64,000 nt of DNA. It comes from Streptomyces sp. NBC_00654. GTDB lineage: Bacteria > Actinomycetota > Actinomycetes > Streptomycetales > Streptomycetaceae. Made by a program: the position numbers and the translations under genes. The notes beneath the pieces were generated by a model. That model searched no databases. It was not told the DNA's origin and saw nothing but the letters and a program-made list of their open reading frames with translations. Below, one piece after another: positions 39,482 to 48,636 of this stretch (the stretch's first letter is position 1; every line of letters starts with the position of its first letter). Location: NCBI RefSeq assembly GCF_026341775.1, contig NZ_JAPEOB010000001.1, positions 1,984,001 through 2,048,000 on the forward strand, given 5' to 3'.

Positions 39482-40870
39482 ATGGCGTCCGCACCAGCCC
39501 CCCGGAGTTCCCGGAGTGTCCCGAGCCCGCAGGACCCGCGGAGTGCGCGGTCCGACGGCGGCGAGGACATCGCGCTGCGGCGCACCCTCGCCGCCGCCCT
39601 GCTGCCGGAGCTCGACGAGCTGACCCACCGGGTCGTCGACGACATCCACGCGCACAGCGGCACGTACGCCGCGCAGAACCTCGTCAGCCGCGAGGACCTG
39701 TGGCGCATCTGCCGCGACAACCTGGTCTGCGCGCTGGAGGACTTCGGCGGGCTGCCGCCCACCGGCGGCGACCTCGAACACGCGGCGCGCGAGACCGGAC
39801 GGCGCAGGGCCGAGCAGAACCTCCCGCTGGACACCGTGCTCCAGGCCTACCGGCGCGGCGGCCGGGTGATGTGGCAGGTCATGGCCGAATATCTGCGCGC
39901 GGGCACCGGCCGCACACCGGGAAACCCGCAGGAGCCGGAACCGGAACACGGGGGGCCGGGGCACGGGGGGCCGGGGCACCGGGAGGCCGCCAGGGTGGAC
40001 CGCCGTGATCTGGAGCTCGACATGGCGGGCGCCGTCTGGGAGACCATCGACCGGTACTCCCTGGTCATGGCGGAGTCGTACCGGCTGACCCAGCTGGAGA
40101 TGCAGGGCCGCCAGGACACCCGGCGCGTCGCCCTCTTCGAGGCGCTGCTCGACGGGCGCGGCTCCGACCCGGCGGTCGCCTCGGCGGCCGCCGCCGCACT
40201 CGGCGTACCGCTGCACGACCGGTATGTGATCGTGGTCGCGGCCCAGGACCCGGCCGCCCCGCCCAATCCCGCACCGGTGCTGGACGAGCACGGCCTCTGG
40301 TCGTTCTGGCGGCCGCGCTCGGGGCGGTACGCGGGCATCGTGCGGCTGGCCGCGGGGGAGTCGGGCATGCTGCTGGAGCTGCTGCGCGAGCGGACCGGGG
40401 CGACCGCCGGGGTGTCCCCGGAGTTCGACCGGCTGGACGGGGCCGGCCGCGCCCTGCGGCTGGCCGAGCAGACGCTGCGTACGCTGCCCGCCAAGAGCGG
40501 CGAGGCGGCGGCGTTCGACGACCGGCTGACCGAGGTCCTGCTCGCCGGGCGCCACGAGATCGCCGACCGGATCGTCGCCCGGTACCTCGGCCCGGTCCTG
40601 GACACCACGTCCGAACGCGAGGCCCTGCTCGGCACGCTGCGCATCTGGCTGGACAACGGCTGTTCGGCGGCGCGGGCCGCCGAGCTCCTCTACTGCCACC
40701 GCAACACGGTCCTCAACCGGATCGGCCGGGTCGCCGAACTCACCGGCGGATCCGCCGAGTCGGGTGAGGACCGGCTGGGGTGGGCACTGGCCCTGCGGGC
40801 CCTGCCGCTGTCGGGCACCGGCGGCGAACCGGTGCCCGACGACGGCTACTGGGAGGGAACTCCTCCCTGA
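39482..40870 (+). CDS. PucR/CdaR-type transcriptional regulator
   Basis: A 462-residue regulator. The N-terminal helical sensor region (about residues 15-190) contains a Pro/Gly/His-rich insertion (the GPGHGGPGH area). A GGDEF-like central region follows, and the C-terminus is the PucR helix-turn-helix: WLDNGCSAARAAELLYCHRN and TVLNRIGRVAELTG. Family members regulate purine, fatty-acid or sugar-acid use. The gene is divergent from the acyl-CoA ligase with 163 bp between starts, so it likely regulates it. ATG 39482 lacks a ribosome-binding site but has TAATCT 7 nt upstream (leaderless). Confidence 0.88.
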   Translation: MASAPAPRSSRSVPSPQDPRSARSDGGEDIALRRTLAAALLPELDELTHRVVDDIHAHSGTYAAQNLVSREDLWRICRDNLVCALEDFGGLPPTGGDLEHAARETGRRRAEQNLPLDTVLQAYRRGGRVMWQVMAEYLRAGTGRTPGNPQEPEPEHGGPGHGGPGHREAARVDRRDLELDMAGAVWETIDRYSLVMAESYRLTQLEMQGRQDTRRVALFEALLDGRGSDPAVASAAAAALGVPLHDRYVIVVAAQDPAAPPNPAPVLDEHGLWSFWRPRSGRYAGIVRLAAGESGMLLELLRERTGATAGVSPEFDRLDGAGRALRLAEQTLRTLPAKSGEAAAFDDRLTEVLLAGRHEIADRIVARYLGPVLDTTSEREALLGTLRIWLDNGCSAARAAELLYCHRNTVLNRIGRVAELTGGSAESGEDRLGWALALRALPLSGTGGEPVPDDGYWEGTPP

Positions 40871-40873
40871 GGC

Positions 40874-43195
40874 CTACTTGAGGTAGACGAGCCCGTCCGT
40901 GGTGAGGGCCGGCCGGCCCGTCGTGCCGACCACCACGATCTTGACGGTGTGCTTGCCGCTGGAGGCCCAGGACTTCGTCCAGATCGCCTCGCGGTACTTG
41001 GTGGTGGAGGACCTCAGGTCCACCGTGGCCGCCTTGACGCCGTCCACGTAGACGTACGCCTGACCGGAGGTCGAGGCCCGGGAGACCACCCAGGCGGCCG
41101 ACCGGCCGGTGAACGTCCAGGTCAGGCTGGAGTTCTTGGTGCTGCTCGCGTACGACCTGCCGCCGAGGTAGCTGGAGGAGGACTTCGTCGACCAGGTGCC
41201 GGACTTCTTCGCCGCGGACTCCTGGAGGATCACCGGAGTGCCGGTGACCGAGGCGGCCGCGGTGTTGCCCGCACGGTCGTACGCCGTCAGCCTCCAGGCG
41301 GTCGCCACGGCGGGCTTCGCCGTGTGCGAGGCGCTCGTGGTGGCCGGGCCGTAGGTCTTCGCGACGGGGGCGGTGAGCCTGACCTCCTTGAGGGAAGCCG
41401 CGTCGGTGGCCTTCCACTTCAGCGTCAGCGGGACGGACGTGGTGCTCACCGTGCCCTTGCGCAGCGACAGGTTCGGCTTGGTGGAGAAGACCGGTGCCGT
41501 ACGGTCGGCGACCACGGTCGCGACGGCCGAGAGGCTGGTGCTCCCCGACTGGTGGGTGGCGCGGACCTGGACCCGGTGGCTGCCGGCGGCGAGTGCGGCC
41601 CCGGCGGATACGGCGTTGCCCTGGGTGGTGGCCACGGCCTTGCCGTCGACCAGCAGTTCGTACTTCGTGATGAAGGCGGCGGGAGTGGCCGCCTTCCAGC
41701 CGACGGTGATGTTCGACTTGGTGTAGTACGTGCTGCCGGAGGCGCTCGCTCCGGTCACCGACGTGATGGCGAGACCGGTGACGGGCCCGGCGGCGAGAGC
41801 GCGGACGGCGGAGAGCTGTCCGTAGAGCTTCGTGCCGGGGCACTGGGTGTTGAAGCCGTCCCGGTGGCCGGAGATCTGCTTGAAGGTGTACGCGGACCCG
41901 GCGGTGAACTTGGTACCGGCGAAGTTGCCGCCCGCCGCACCGGCCGTCAGCGTCGTCGAGCCGGCCGGGTTTCCGCCGTACTGCCCGAGCTTCCAGGCGG
42001 CGATCCGGGCGACCGAGGCGGTCGCGGCGCTCGCGGCGTTCGTGTCGGTGTACATACCGATCACGGCGATACCGGCGGTGTCACGGTTGAAGCCGTAGGT
42101 GTGCGCGCCCTGGACCGGCCGGTCCACGCCGCCCTTGCGGCCTTCGAAGATCTTTCCGCACTTGTCGACCAGGAAGTTGTAGCCGAGGTCCTTCCAGCCG
42201 TTCGACTGCACATGGAAGGCGTGCAGACCGCGCACGATGGCGGCCGAATCGGCGCAGGAGTAGCTGTTGGTCTGTGCGGTGTGGTGGACGAAGACGGCCT
42301 TGACCTTGTCCAGGTAGTCCGGCTGCTCGCTGTTGAGCGATTCGACCGCGCCCCAGCCGGCCCGGGAGGTGATCGGCGGCTGCGGGACCGTGGACTGCGG
42401 GGCGGGCGGCAGCGCCGCCGTCGGCTCGGCGGTCACGGACGGCGCCGTGGAGGCCGGCCCGGACGGATCCGGGGACGTCGGGTCCGGTTCCGGTTCGGCA
42501 CTGGGGGTTTCGGGGGGCTCCGTCGTCGCGGAGGGATCCGGAGCGGCCGTGGTCTCCGCCGGATCGGGCGACGGCGGGGTGACGGGCGGCTCCGTCGGCT
42601 CCTCGGTGGCCGCGGGGTCACCGGTGGGCTCGGCCGGCACGAGGTCGGCGGCCACGTGGGCGGCCGGTCCGGCGGCGGCGTACGCGGCCGGGGCCGAGCC
42701 CTTCCCGGGATCCACGGTGTCCAGCCGCAGTCCCGCGGGGAGTCCCGCCGACACGCCGTTCCCGGCGCTGACGCGGACCTCGACGCCGTTGGACGGGCCG
42801 ACCCAGCGGGGTTCGGTGGTGCCCCGTACGCCGGGGCGGCCGGTCTCGGTGCGACCGTCGATCTCCGTGTCGAGCGGCAGCCAGCCGGTCCACCTGCCCG
42901 TGACGGCGGACCGGGTACGTGCCTCGACCTCACCCGTCACCCTGGCGGCCGGGTCGGTCCAGGTGACGCCGAGCAGGCTGAACGGTTCCGCGTCGGGCTG
43001 CCGCAGGGAGGCGGAGCCGCCGTCCGCGGACACCTTCAGCGCGGTCCTGCGCACATCGACCTGTGCGGGACCGGACTTGGCGTCGGAGCCCTCGCCCGAG
43101 GGGGATGTGCCGGTCACCCCCTGGAAGACCAGGACACCCGCCACGGCTGCCGTGGTGACGGCAGCCGTGGCCCATATTCTTCGTTTTGCTCTCAC
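40874..43195 (-). CDS. Secreted N-acetylmuramoyl-L-alanine amidase (PGRP/Amidase_2)
   Basis: A 773-residue exported protein. The signal/anchor is VRAKRRIWATAAVTTAAVAG. An N-terminal region to about residue 185 is followed by a Pro/Thr/Glu-rich linker (about 195-270). The zinc amidase domain spans about 275-455, with ligands His304 in VHHTAQ, His444 in SGHRDG and Cys452 in TQCPG. The C-terminal ~310 residues form Ig-like and beta-sandwich repeats. It should cleave the glycan-peptide bond in peptidoglycan. GTG 43195 follows GGGGAA. Its stop converges with that of the PucR gene, 3 nt apart, with no room for a dedicated terminator. Confidence 0.93.
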   Translation of the reverse strand: MRAKRRIWATAAVTTAAVAGVLVFQGVTGTSPSGEGSDAKSGPAQVDVRRTALKVSADGGSASLRQPDAEPFSLLGVTWTDPAARVTGEVEARTRSAVTGRWTGWLPLDTEIDGRTETGRPGVRGTTEPRWVGPSNGVEVRVSAGNGVSAGLPAGLRLDTVDPGKGSAPAAYAAAGPAAHVAADLVPAEPTGDPAATEEPTEPPVTPPSPDPAETTAAPDPSATTEPPETPSAEPEPDPTSPDPSGPASTAPSVTAEPTAALPPAPQSTVPQPPITSRAGWGAVESLNSEQPDYLDKVKAVFVHHTAQTNSYSCADSAAIVRGLHAFHVQSNGWKDLGYNFLVDKCGKIFEGRKGGVDRPVQGAHTYGFNRDTAGIAVIGMYTDTNAASAATASVARIAAWKLGQYGGNPAGSTTLTAGAAGGNFAGTKFTAGSAYTFKQISGHRDGFNTQCPGTKLYGQLSAVRALAAGPVTGLAITSVTGASASGSTYYTKSNITVGWKAATPAAFITKYELLVDGKAVATTQGNAVSAGAALAAGSHRVQVRATHQSGSTSLSAVATVVADRTAPVFSTKPNLSLRKGTVSTTSVPLTLKWKATDAASLKEVRLTAPVAKTYGPATTSASHTAKPAVATAWRLTAYDRAGNTAAASVTGTPVILQESAAKKSGTWSTKSSSSYLGGRSYASSTKNSSLTWTFTGRSAAWVVSRASTSGQAYVYVDGVKAATVDLRSSTTKYREAIWTKSWASSGKHTVKIVVVGTTGRPALTTDGLVYLK

Positions 43196-43390
43196 GTGAT
43201 TCCCCGGGGACGTTGGTGGAAGGAACTGCGTTCCGACAGGTGATGCGCTGTCTGGGGGAACAGCGGCTCGATCGGCTCTGCCGACGGTCACCTGCGGATG
43301 TATACGCTTCAACAGTCTTCCATGCGATCATCTCTGATCTGTCCCGCCCTGTCCCGACCTGTCAGGACTCGGTCCGGTCACGGTTGAGCG

Positions 43391-43427
43391 GGACCCGGGG
43401 CCCCCTCGGCGGGGATTCCCCGGGTCC
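43391..43427 (-). terminator. Terminator downstream of terpene synthase
   Basis: Ten-base-pair stem GGACCCGGGG/CCCCGGGTCC with a GC-rich inner loop, 42 nt beyond the terpene synthase stop on the minus strand. Confidence 0.6.
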
Positions 43428-43468
43428 TGCGAGCGACGTCCGGTTCCGTGCGGTGCGGAACGGCTCTC

Positions 43469-44852
<1,384 letters not shown>

Positions 44853-44858
44853 TATGGT
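44853..44858 (+). promoter_or_regulatory. Putative -10 (TATGGT) of leaderless leader-peptide promoter
   Basis: TATGGT ends 7 nt before ATG 44866 of the leader peptide; no Shine-Dalgarno sequence is present. Confidence 0.55.
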
Positions 44859-44865
44859 CCTCCGC

Positions 44866-44937
44866 ATGTCTACGTTGTTCGGGTGGTATCCGCGCTTTAC
44901 GCCGGCTCCGGGTGGAGCCGGTGGTCACATGCGCTGA
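44866..44937 (+). CDS. Aromatic leader peptide of a probable attenuator
   Basis: A 23-codon ORF upstream of the DAHP synthase gene. The peptide begins MSTLFGWYPRFTPAPGG and so contains Phe, adjacent Trp-Tyr and another Phe within seven residues. Its codons 7-8 (44884-44889) lie just before an 8-bp hairpin (44902-44921) and the ORF ends 28 nt before an intrinsic terminator. This is the arrangement of ribosome-mediated attenuation: slow translation at Trp/Tyr/Phe codons under aromatic amino-acid shortage would change RNA folding and let transcription continue into the first enzyme of the aromatic pathway. Confidence 0.7.
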   Translation: MSTLFGWYPRFTPAPGGAGGHMR

Positions 44938-44960
44938 TCACCGACCGAGCACCCGGAGCC
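44902..44960 (+). promoter_or_regulatory. Alternative RNA pairings of the DAHP synthase leader
   Basis: Two mutually exclusive structures share 44904-44914: a local hairpin CCGGCTCC/GGAGCCGG (44902-44921) and a long-range 11-bp perfect pairing of GGCTCCGGGTG with CACCCGGAGCC (44950-44960). The ribosome position on the leader ORF could choose between them. I did not find a clear antiterminator that overlaps the terminator stem itself. Confidence 0.5.
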
Positions 44961-44965
44961 AGCAG

Positions 44966-44991
44966 GGCAGAGACGTTCGTCTCTGCCTTTT
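44966..44991 (+). terminator. Intrinsic terminator of the DAHP synthase attenuator
   Basis: Nine-base-pair stem GGCAGAGAC/GTCTCTGCC with GTTC loop followed directly by TTTT. A U-tract is rare among terminators in this window, which supports a real attenuator. It lies 86 nt before the DAHP synthase start codon. Confidence 0.75.
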
Positions 44992-45077
44992 CGTCGTTGA
45001 GGCGGCTGGTAGCGGGTGATGCGGACGTAGCACCGCGGGACCGGGACCCTGCCTCGGCACAGAGACAGGATCACCCC

Positions 45078-46202
45078 ATGACCACGCCCACGACGGGCCA
45101 CCCCCGCACCGACGCGCCGCGCACCAACGACCTGCGCGTCACCGGTTTCCAGCCCCTGATCGCCCCGTCCGCCCTGCTCGCGGACCTGCCGCTGGGTCCT
45201 GCCCGCGCCGCGCTGGTCCAGGACAGCCGACGCGCCGTCAGGGACGTCCTCGCCGGCGAGGACGACCGCCTGCTGGTGGTCGTCGGCCCGTGCTCCGTCC
45301 ATGACCCGGCCGCCGCCCGGGAGTACGCGCAGCGCCTCGCCGCCGCCGTCGCCCCGCTCGCCGACGACCTCTGTGTGGTGATGCGGGTGTACTTCGAGAA
45401 GCCGCGCACGACGCTCGGGTGGAAGGGCCTCATCAACGACCCGCACCTGGACGGGACGCACGATGTCCAGCACGGGCTGCGGACCGCCCGCCAGGTGCTG
45501 CTCGATGTGCTCGACACCGGACTGCCGGTGGGCTGCGAGTTCCTGGAGCCGAACAGTCCGCAGTACATCTCGGACGCGGTGACCTGGGGCGCGATCGGCG
45601 CGCGCACTCCGGAGAGCCAGGTGCACCGCCAGCTGGCCTCGGGCCTGTCGATGCCCGTGGGCTTCAAGAACGCGACCGACGGCGTCGTGCAGCCCGCCGT
45701 CGACGGATGCCGGGCCGCCGCGGGCGAGCACGTCTTCTTCGGCCTCGACGAACAGGGCTGCGGCTCCATCGTCTCCACGAGCGGCAACCCCGACTGCCAC
45801 ATCATCCTGCGCGGCGGGCGCGGCGGCCCCAACTACGGCCCCGAGGACGTCCGCGACGCCCTGGCGGTGCTGGCCGGAGCGGGGATGCGCGAACGTCTGG
45901 TCATCGACGCCAGCCACGCCAACAGCGGCAAGGACCACCACCGGCAGGCGGCGGTCGTCGTCGAGATCGCGGAGCGGATCGCCGGGGGCGAGGAGGGGAT
46001 CGCCGGGCTGATGGTGGAGAGCTTCCTGCGGGAGGGGCGCCAGGAGCCGGGCCCCCTCGACACTCTGACGTACGGGCAGAGCGTGACCGACGCCTGCGTC
46101 GGATGGGAGCGGACCGAGGCGCTGCTGGACGCGTTGGCGGCAGCGGTGCGCGGGCGCCGCGCGGCGCGGCGGGAGTCCGCGGCGCAGCACCCGCCCCGCT
46201 GA
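45078..46202 (+). CDS. Class I 3-deoxy-7-phosphoheptulonate (DAHP) synthase
   Basis: A 374-residue AroF/AroG/AroH-type enzyme condensing phosphoenolpyruvate with erythrose-4-phosphate, the first step of the shikimate pathway. Motifs: LVVVGPCSVHDPAAAREYA, KPRTTLGWKGLINDPHLDGT, CEFLEPNSPQYISD, GFKNATDG, IILRGGRGGPNY, VIDASHANSGKDH and MVESFLREGRQ. ATG 45078 (AGGA 8 nt upstream) is chosen; the longer open frame starting at 44814 runs through the attenuator and is not real. Streptomyces housekeeping DAHP synthases are usually class II, so this enzyme may be an accessory isoenzyme for a specialised pathway. Confidence 0.95.
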   Translation: MTTPTTGHPRTDAPRTNDLRVTGFQPLIAPSALLADLPLGPARAALVQDSRRAVRDVLAGEDDRLLVVVGPCSVHDPAAAREYAQRLAAAVAPLADDLCVVMRVYFEKPRTTLGWKGLINDPHLDGTHDVQHGLRTARQVLLDVLDTGLPVGCEFLEPNSPQYISDAVTWGAIGARTPESQVHRQLASGLSMPVGFKNATDGVVQPAVDGCRAAAGEHVFFGLDEQGCGSIVSTSGNPDCHIILRGGRGGPNYGPEDVRDALAVLAGAGMRERLVIDASHANSGKDHHRQAAVVVEIAERIAGGEEGIAGLMVESFLREGRQEPGPLDTLTYGQSVTDACVGWERTEALLDALAAAVRGRRAARRESAAQHPPR

Positions 46203-46224
46203 TCACGCCGGGTCCGCCGGGCGG

Positions 46225-47439
46225 TCACAGGACAACGGGCAGTGCCCGGAACCCGTTCGAGATGAACGACTCCAGGGGCACCAGGTCCTGCGGCCCCCCG
46301 GCGAGCGCCAGACCGGGGAACCGCTCGAAGAGGGCCGGCAGGGCGATGCGTGCTTCGAGGCGGGCCAGCGGCGCCCCGACACACATGTGCACACCGTGAC
46401 CGAACGCCAGATGCCCCTGCGCGGGCCGGGTGATGTCGAACGAGCCGGCGTCCGCCCCGTGCTGTGCGGGGTCCCGGCCCGCCGCGGCGTAGGCGGGGAG
46501 GATCGCCTCGCCCCGGCGGATCGTGCGGCCGTCGGGGAGCGGGATGTCGTCCACGGCGAAGCGCAGCGGCAGACTGGCCACGCTCGGTGCCCAGCGCAGG
46601 GTCTCCTCGACGACATCGCTCCACGAAGCCTCGCCCGCGACGACGAGCCGGAGCTGCCCGGGGTGGGTGAGGAGCGCGTGCACCGCGTTGCCGATGAGGT
46701 TCACGGTGGTCTCGAACCCGGCGGAGATCACGAGCCACAGCGTGTGCATCAGCTCCTCCTCGCTCAGCCGGGCGCCGCCCTCGTCCCGGGCGGAGATGAG
46801 GACACTGGTCATGTCGTCGCCGGGGTCGGGGCGCTTGAGCGCGACCAGTTCGCGCAGTACCTCCTGGATCTCCTGCCAGGTGGACGCGGCCTCCTCCGGG
46901 CCGATGTCGGTGTCGAAGATGCGGGCGATGACCGCCGCGGTACGGGGCCGCAGCCCTTCGGGGATCCCGAAGAGCCGGCACATGACCTGCATCGGCAGCG
47001 GGTGCGCGTACCGGGCGCGCAGATCCACCGTCCGGCCGGGCGGCTCGGCGGCCATGGAGTCGAGCAGCCGCCCGGCCACCTTCTCGATGTCGCCGGCCAG
47101 CTCCTCGGTGCGGCGGGCGGTGAACGCCGGGGCGACGAGTTTGCGCAGCCGCCGGTGGTCCTGCCCGTACGCCGTGAACATGTTGACCACGCCGAGCCAG
47201 GTGTGCAGCCAGGAGTCGGGGGTGATCTCCCCCCGCTGCCAGGTGGGCCAGTGCGCGCGGGGGTCCTTGCTCACCCGGTCGTCGGTGAGGAGCTGCTTGA
47301 TCAGCGAGTGATGGCTGACGGCCCAGGCGGTGACCCCGCCGGGCAGGGTCACGGGAGTCGCGGGTCCGGCCGCGCGGAGCCGTGCGCCCTCGCCGGGAAT
47401 GTCGCTCCCGGCCGGGTCGATGGCGAAGGGCACGTCCAC
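46225..47439 (-). CDS. Cytochrome P450
   Basis: A 404-residue soluble bacterial P450. I-helix segment [15 protein letters not shown] (Glu-Thr in place of the usual Asp/Glu-Thr pair), EETLR of the K helix, and heme loop [17 protein letters not shown] with heme ligand Cys353. GTG 47439 follows AGGAG. It converges with the DAHP synthase (22 bp between stops). No ferredoxin or ferredoxin reductase is adjacent. It may hydroxylate the product of the terpene synthase or an aromatic compound; the sequence cannot decide. Confidence 0.94.
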   Translation of the reverse strand: MDVPFAIDPAGSDIPGEGARLRAAGPATPVTLPGGVTAWAVSHHSLIKQLLTDDRVSKDPRAHWPTWQRGEITPDSWLHTWLGVVNMFTAYGQDHRRLRKLVAPAFTARRTEELAGDIEKVAGRLLDSMAAEPPGRTVDLRARYAHPLPMQVMCRLFGIPEGLRPRTAAVIARIFDTDIGPEEAASTWQEIQEVLRELVALKRPDPGDDMTSVLISARDEGGARLSEEELMHTLWLVISAGFETTVNLIGNAVHALLTHPGQLRLVVAGEASWSDVVEETLRWAPSVASLPLRFAVDDIPLPDGRTIRRGEAILPAYAAAGRDPAQHGADAGSFDITRPAQGHLAFGHGVHMCVGAPLARLEARIALPALFERFPGLALAGGPQDLVPLESFISNGFRALPVVL

Positions 47440-47807
47440 GGTACGGCTCCTGTACTGGTCGTGGGGGGACCGGGGGTGGGTAACGGGCGAAACAGCGGGG
47501 GACGCCCGCCGGTATCAGGCTGTCCATGATCAGGCTACTGATCGGCCGCCGTCCGGTCCGCGACCGAGGGCGCATTGAGCACGATGGAAGACGTGCCCCC
47601 TGTACACCTTCGATGCGTGGGTGGACGCGGTCGCGGCGATCGTCGCCACACGGGCTCGAAGCACGGTCGAGGATGCCGCGACACGGACCGGCCGTCCGGG
47701 CGGGGACGTAGCCGCCCGTGCCGGTTCGAGAGGGCTTCGAGGAAGGCCCCGGCACGGCCCGGAGTCCTGCGCGGTGATGCCTCGCGCACGTGAGCCCAGA
47801 CCGTGAC
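47440..47807. other. Gene-free region between P450 and the SoxR-type operator
   Basis: About 370 bp. Several overlapping short frames on both strands are GC-driven artefacts without ribosome sites or recognisable protein pattern. It should contain the P450 promoter on the minus strand; nothing more can be assigned. Confidence 0.35.
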
Positions 47808-47838
47808 TTGACCTCAAGTTTGGTTGAGGTAGCCCAAT
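47808..47838 (+). promoter_or_regulatory. SoxR/MerR-type operator-promoter
   Basis: TTGACC (-35, 47808-47813) overlaps the dyad ACCTCAA-gtttgg-TTGAGGT (47811-47830). This closely matches the SoxR box core CCTCAAG...TTGAGG, and in MerR-family promoters the dyad fills a long 19-bp spacer; CCCAAT at 47833-47838 is at the expected -10 place. It lies 46 nt before the next start codon. Confidence 0.7.
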
Positions 47839-47883
47839 GGGGACCGGCTACCGGCCACGGCCGAACAACCGGAGGAGAGCGCT

Positions 47884-48600
47884 ATGACGACTGAACACAC
47901 CGACCGCGACCAGGTGGATTTCTGGTTCGACCCCCTGTGCGGCTGGACCTGGCTCGCGTACCAGTGGTTACGCCAGGTGGAAAGCGTGCGTGAGGTGTCG
48001 GTGCGCCTTCGTCCCACCGGGCTCGCGCTGATGCGCGCACGGACCGGGCAGGTGGATGTGAACCCGGAGTACCACGAGCTCGCGCAGGGCCCGGCACGGG
48101 TGATCGCGGCGGCCCACGCCCTGCGCGGCGACGAGATCCTGGCACCGCTCTACGACGCGGTCGGTTCGCGCCTGCACGCCCCGGGCGGCGTCCTGGAGGG
48201 CACCTTCGGGCGGGCGCGCGATCTGTCGCCCGAGGACCGCAGGCTGGTCCAGCTGGAGGTGCTGGGGAAGGCCGAAGGGGCGGTCGCCGCCGCACTCACC
48301 GAGGTGGGGCTGTCACCGGACCTGACGGAGCAGATGCGCTCCACGGAGTGGGACGGGGCCCTGAGCGACTCCCACGCCTCGATTCCCCTCGACGGCCGGC
48401 GGATCGAGCTCATCGGTGTCCCGGTGATCTCCGTCAAAGGCGGCAACGGCTGGTTCGGCCCCGTGCTCAGCGCGATCCCCGCGGGGGAACGGGCGGGGCG
48501 GCTGTGGGACGGTTTCCGGCTGGTCGCGGCCGAGGAGCTGGTCGGCGAGATGAAGGTGGTCGGGGACCGTACGGTGCCCCGGCCGCGGCTGGTGTTCTGA
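47884..48600 (+). CDS. DsbA-family / mycothiol-dependent nitroreductase-like protein
   Basis: A 238-residue protein of the DsbA/FrnE-like thioredoxin fold, resembling actinobacterial Rv2466c-type mycothiol-dependent nitroreductases (MRARTGQVDVNPEYH and GVPVISVKGGNGWFGPVLS segments). The active-site region FDPLCGWTWLAYQW has the first Cys (Cys19) but Thr at the second CxxC position, so it would act as a single-cysteine enzyme. ATG 47884 follows GGAGGAG. The SoxR/MerR-type operator upstream and the MFS exporter downstream (36 nt) suggest a response to redox-active or electrophilic compounds. Confidence 0.8.
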   Translation: MTTEHTDRDQVDFWFDPLCGWTWLAYQWLRQVESVREVSVRLRPTGLALMRARTGQVDVNPEYHELAQGPARVIAAAHALRGDEILAPLYDAVGSRLHAPGGVLEGTFGRARDLSPEDRRLVQLEVLGKAEGAVAAALTEVGLSPDLTEQMRSTEWDGALSDSHASIPLDGRRIELIGVPVISVKGGNGWFGPVLSAIPAGERAGRLWDGFRLVAAEELVGEMKVVGDRTVPRPRLVF

Positions 48601-48636
48601 CCGTCATGGCCCGATCCGAGGAGGGATGTACCAGCC

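Noticed and set aside
47526-47817. Several overlapping 60-95-codon frames on both strands
   Set aside because: Arg-rich translations with no motif, no ribosome site and no preferred strand; treated as intergenic.
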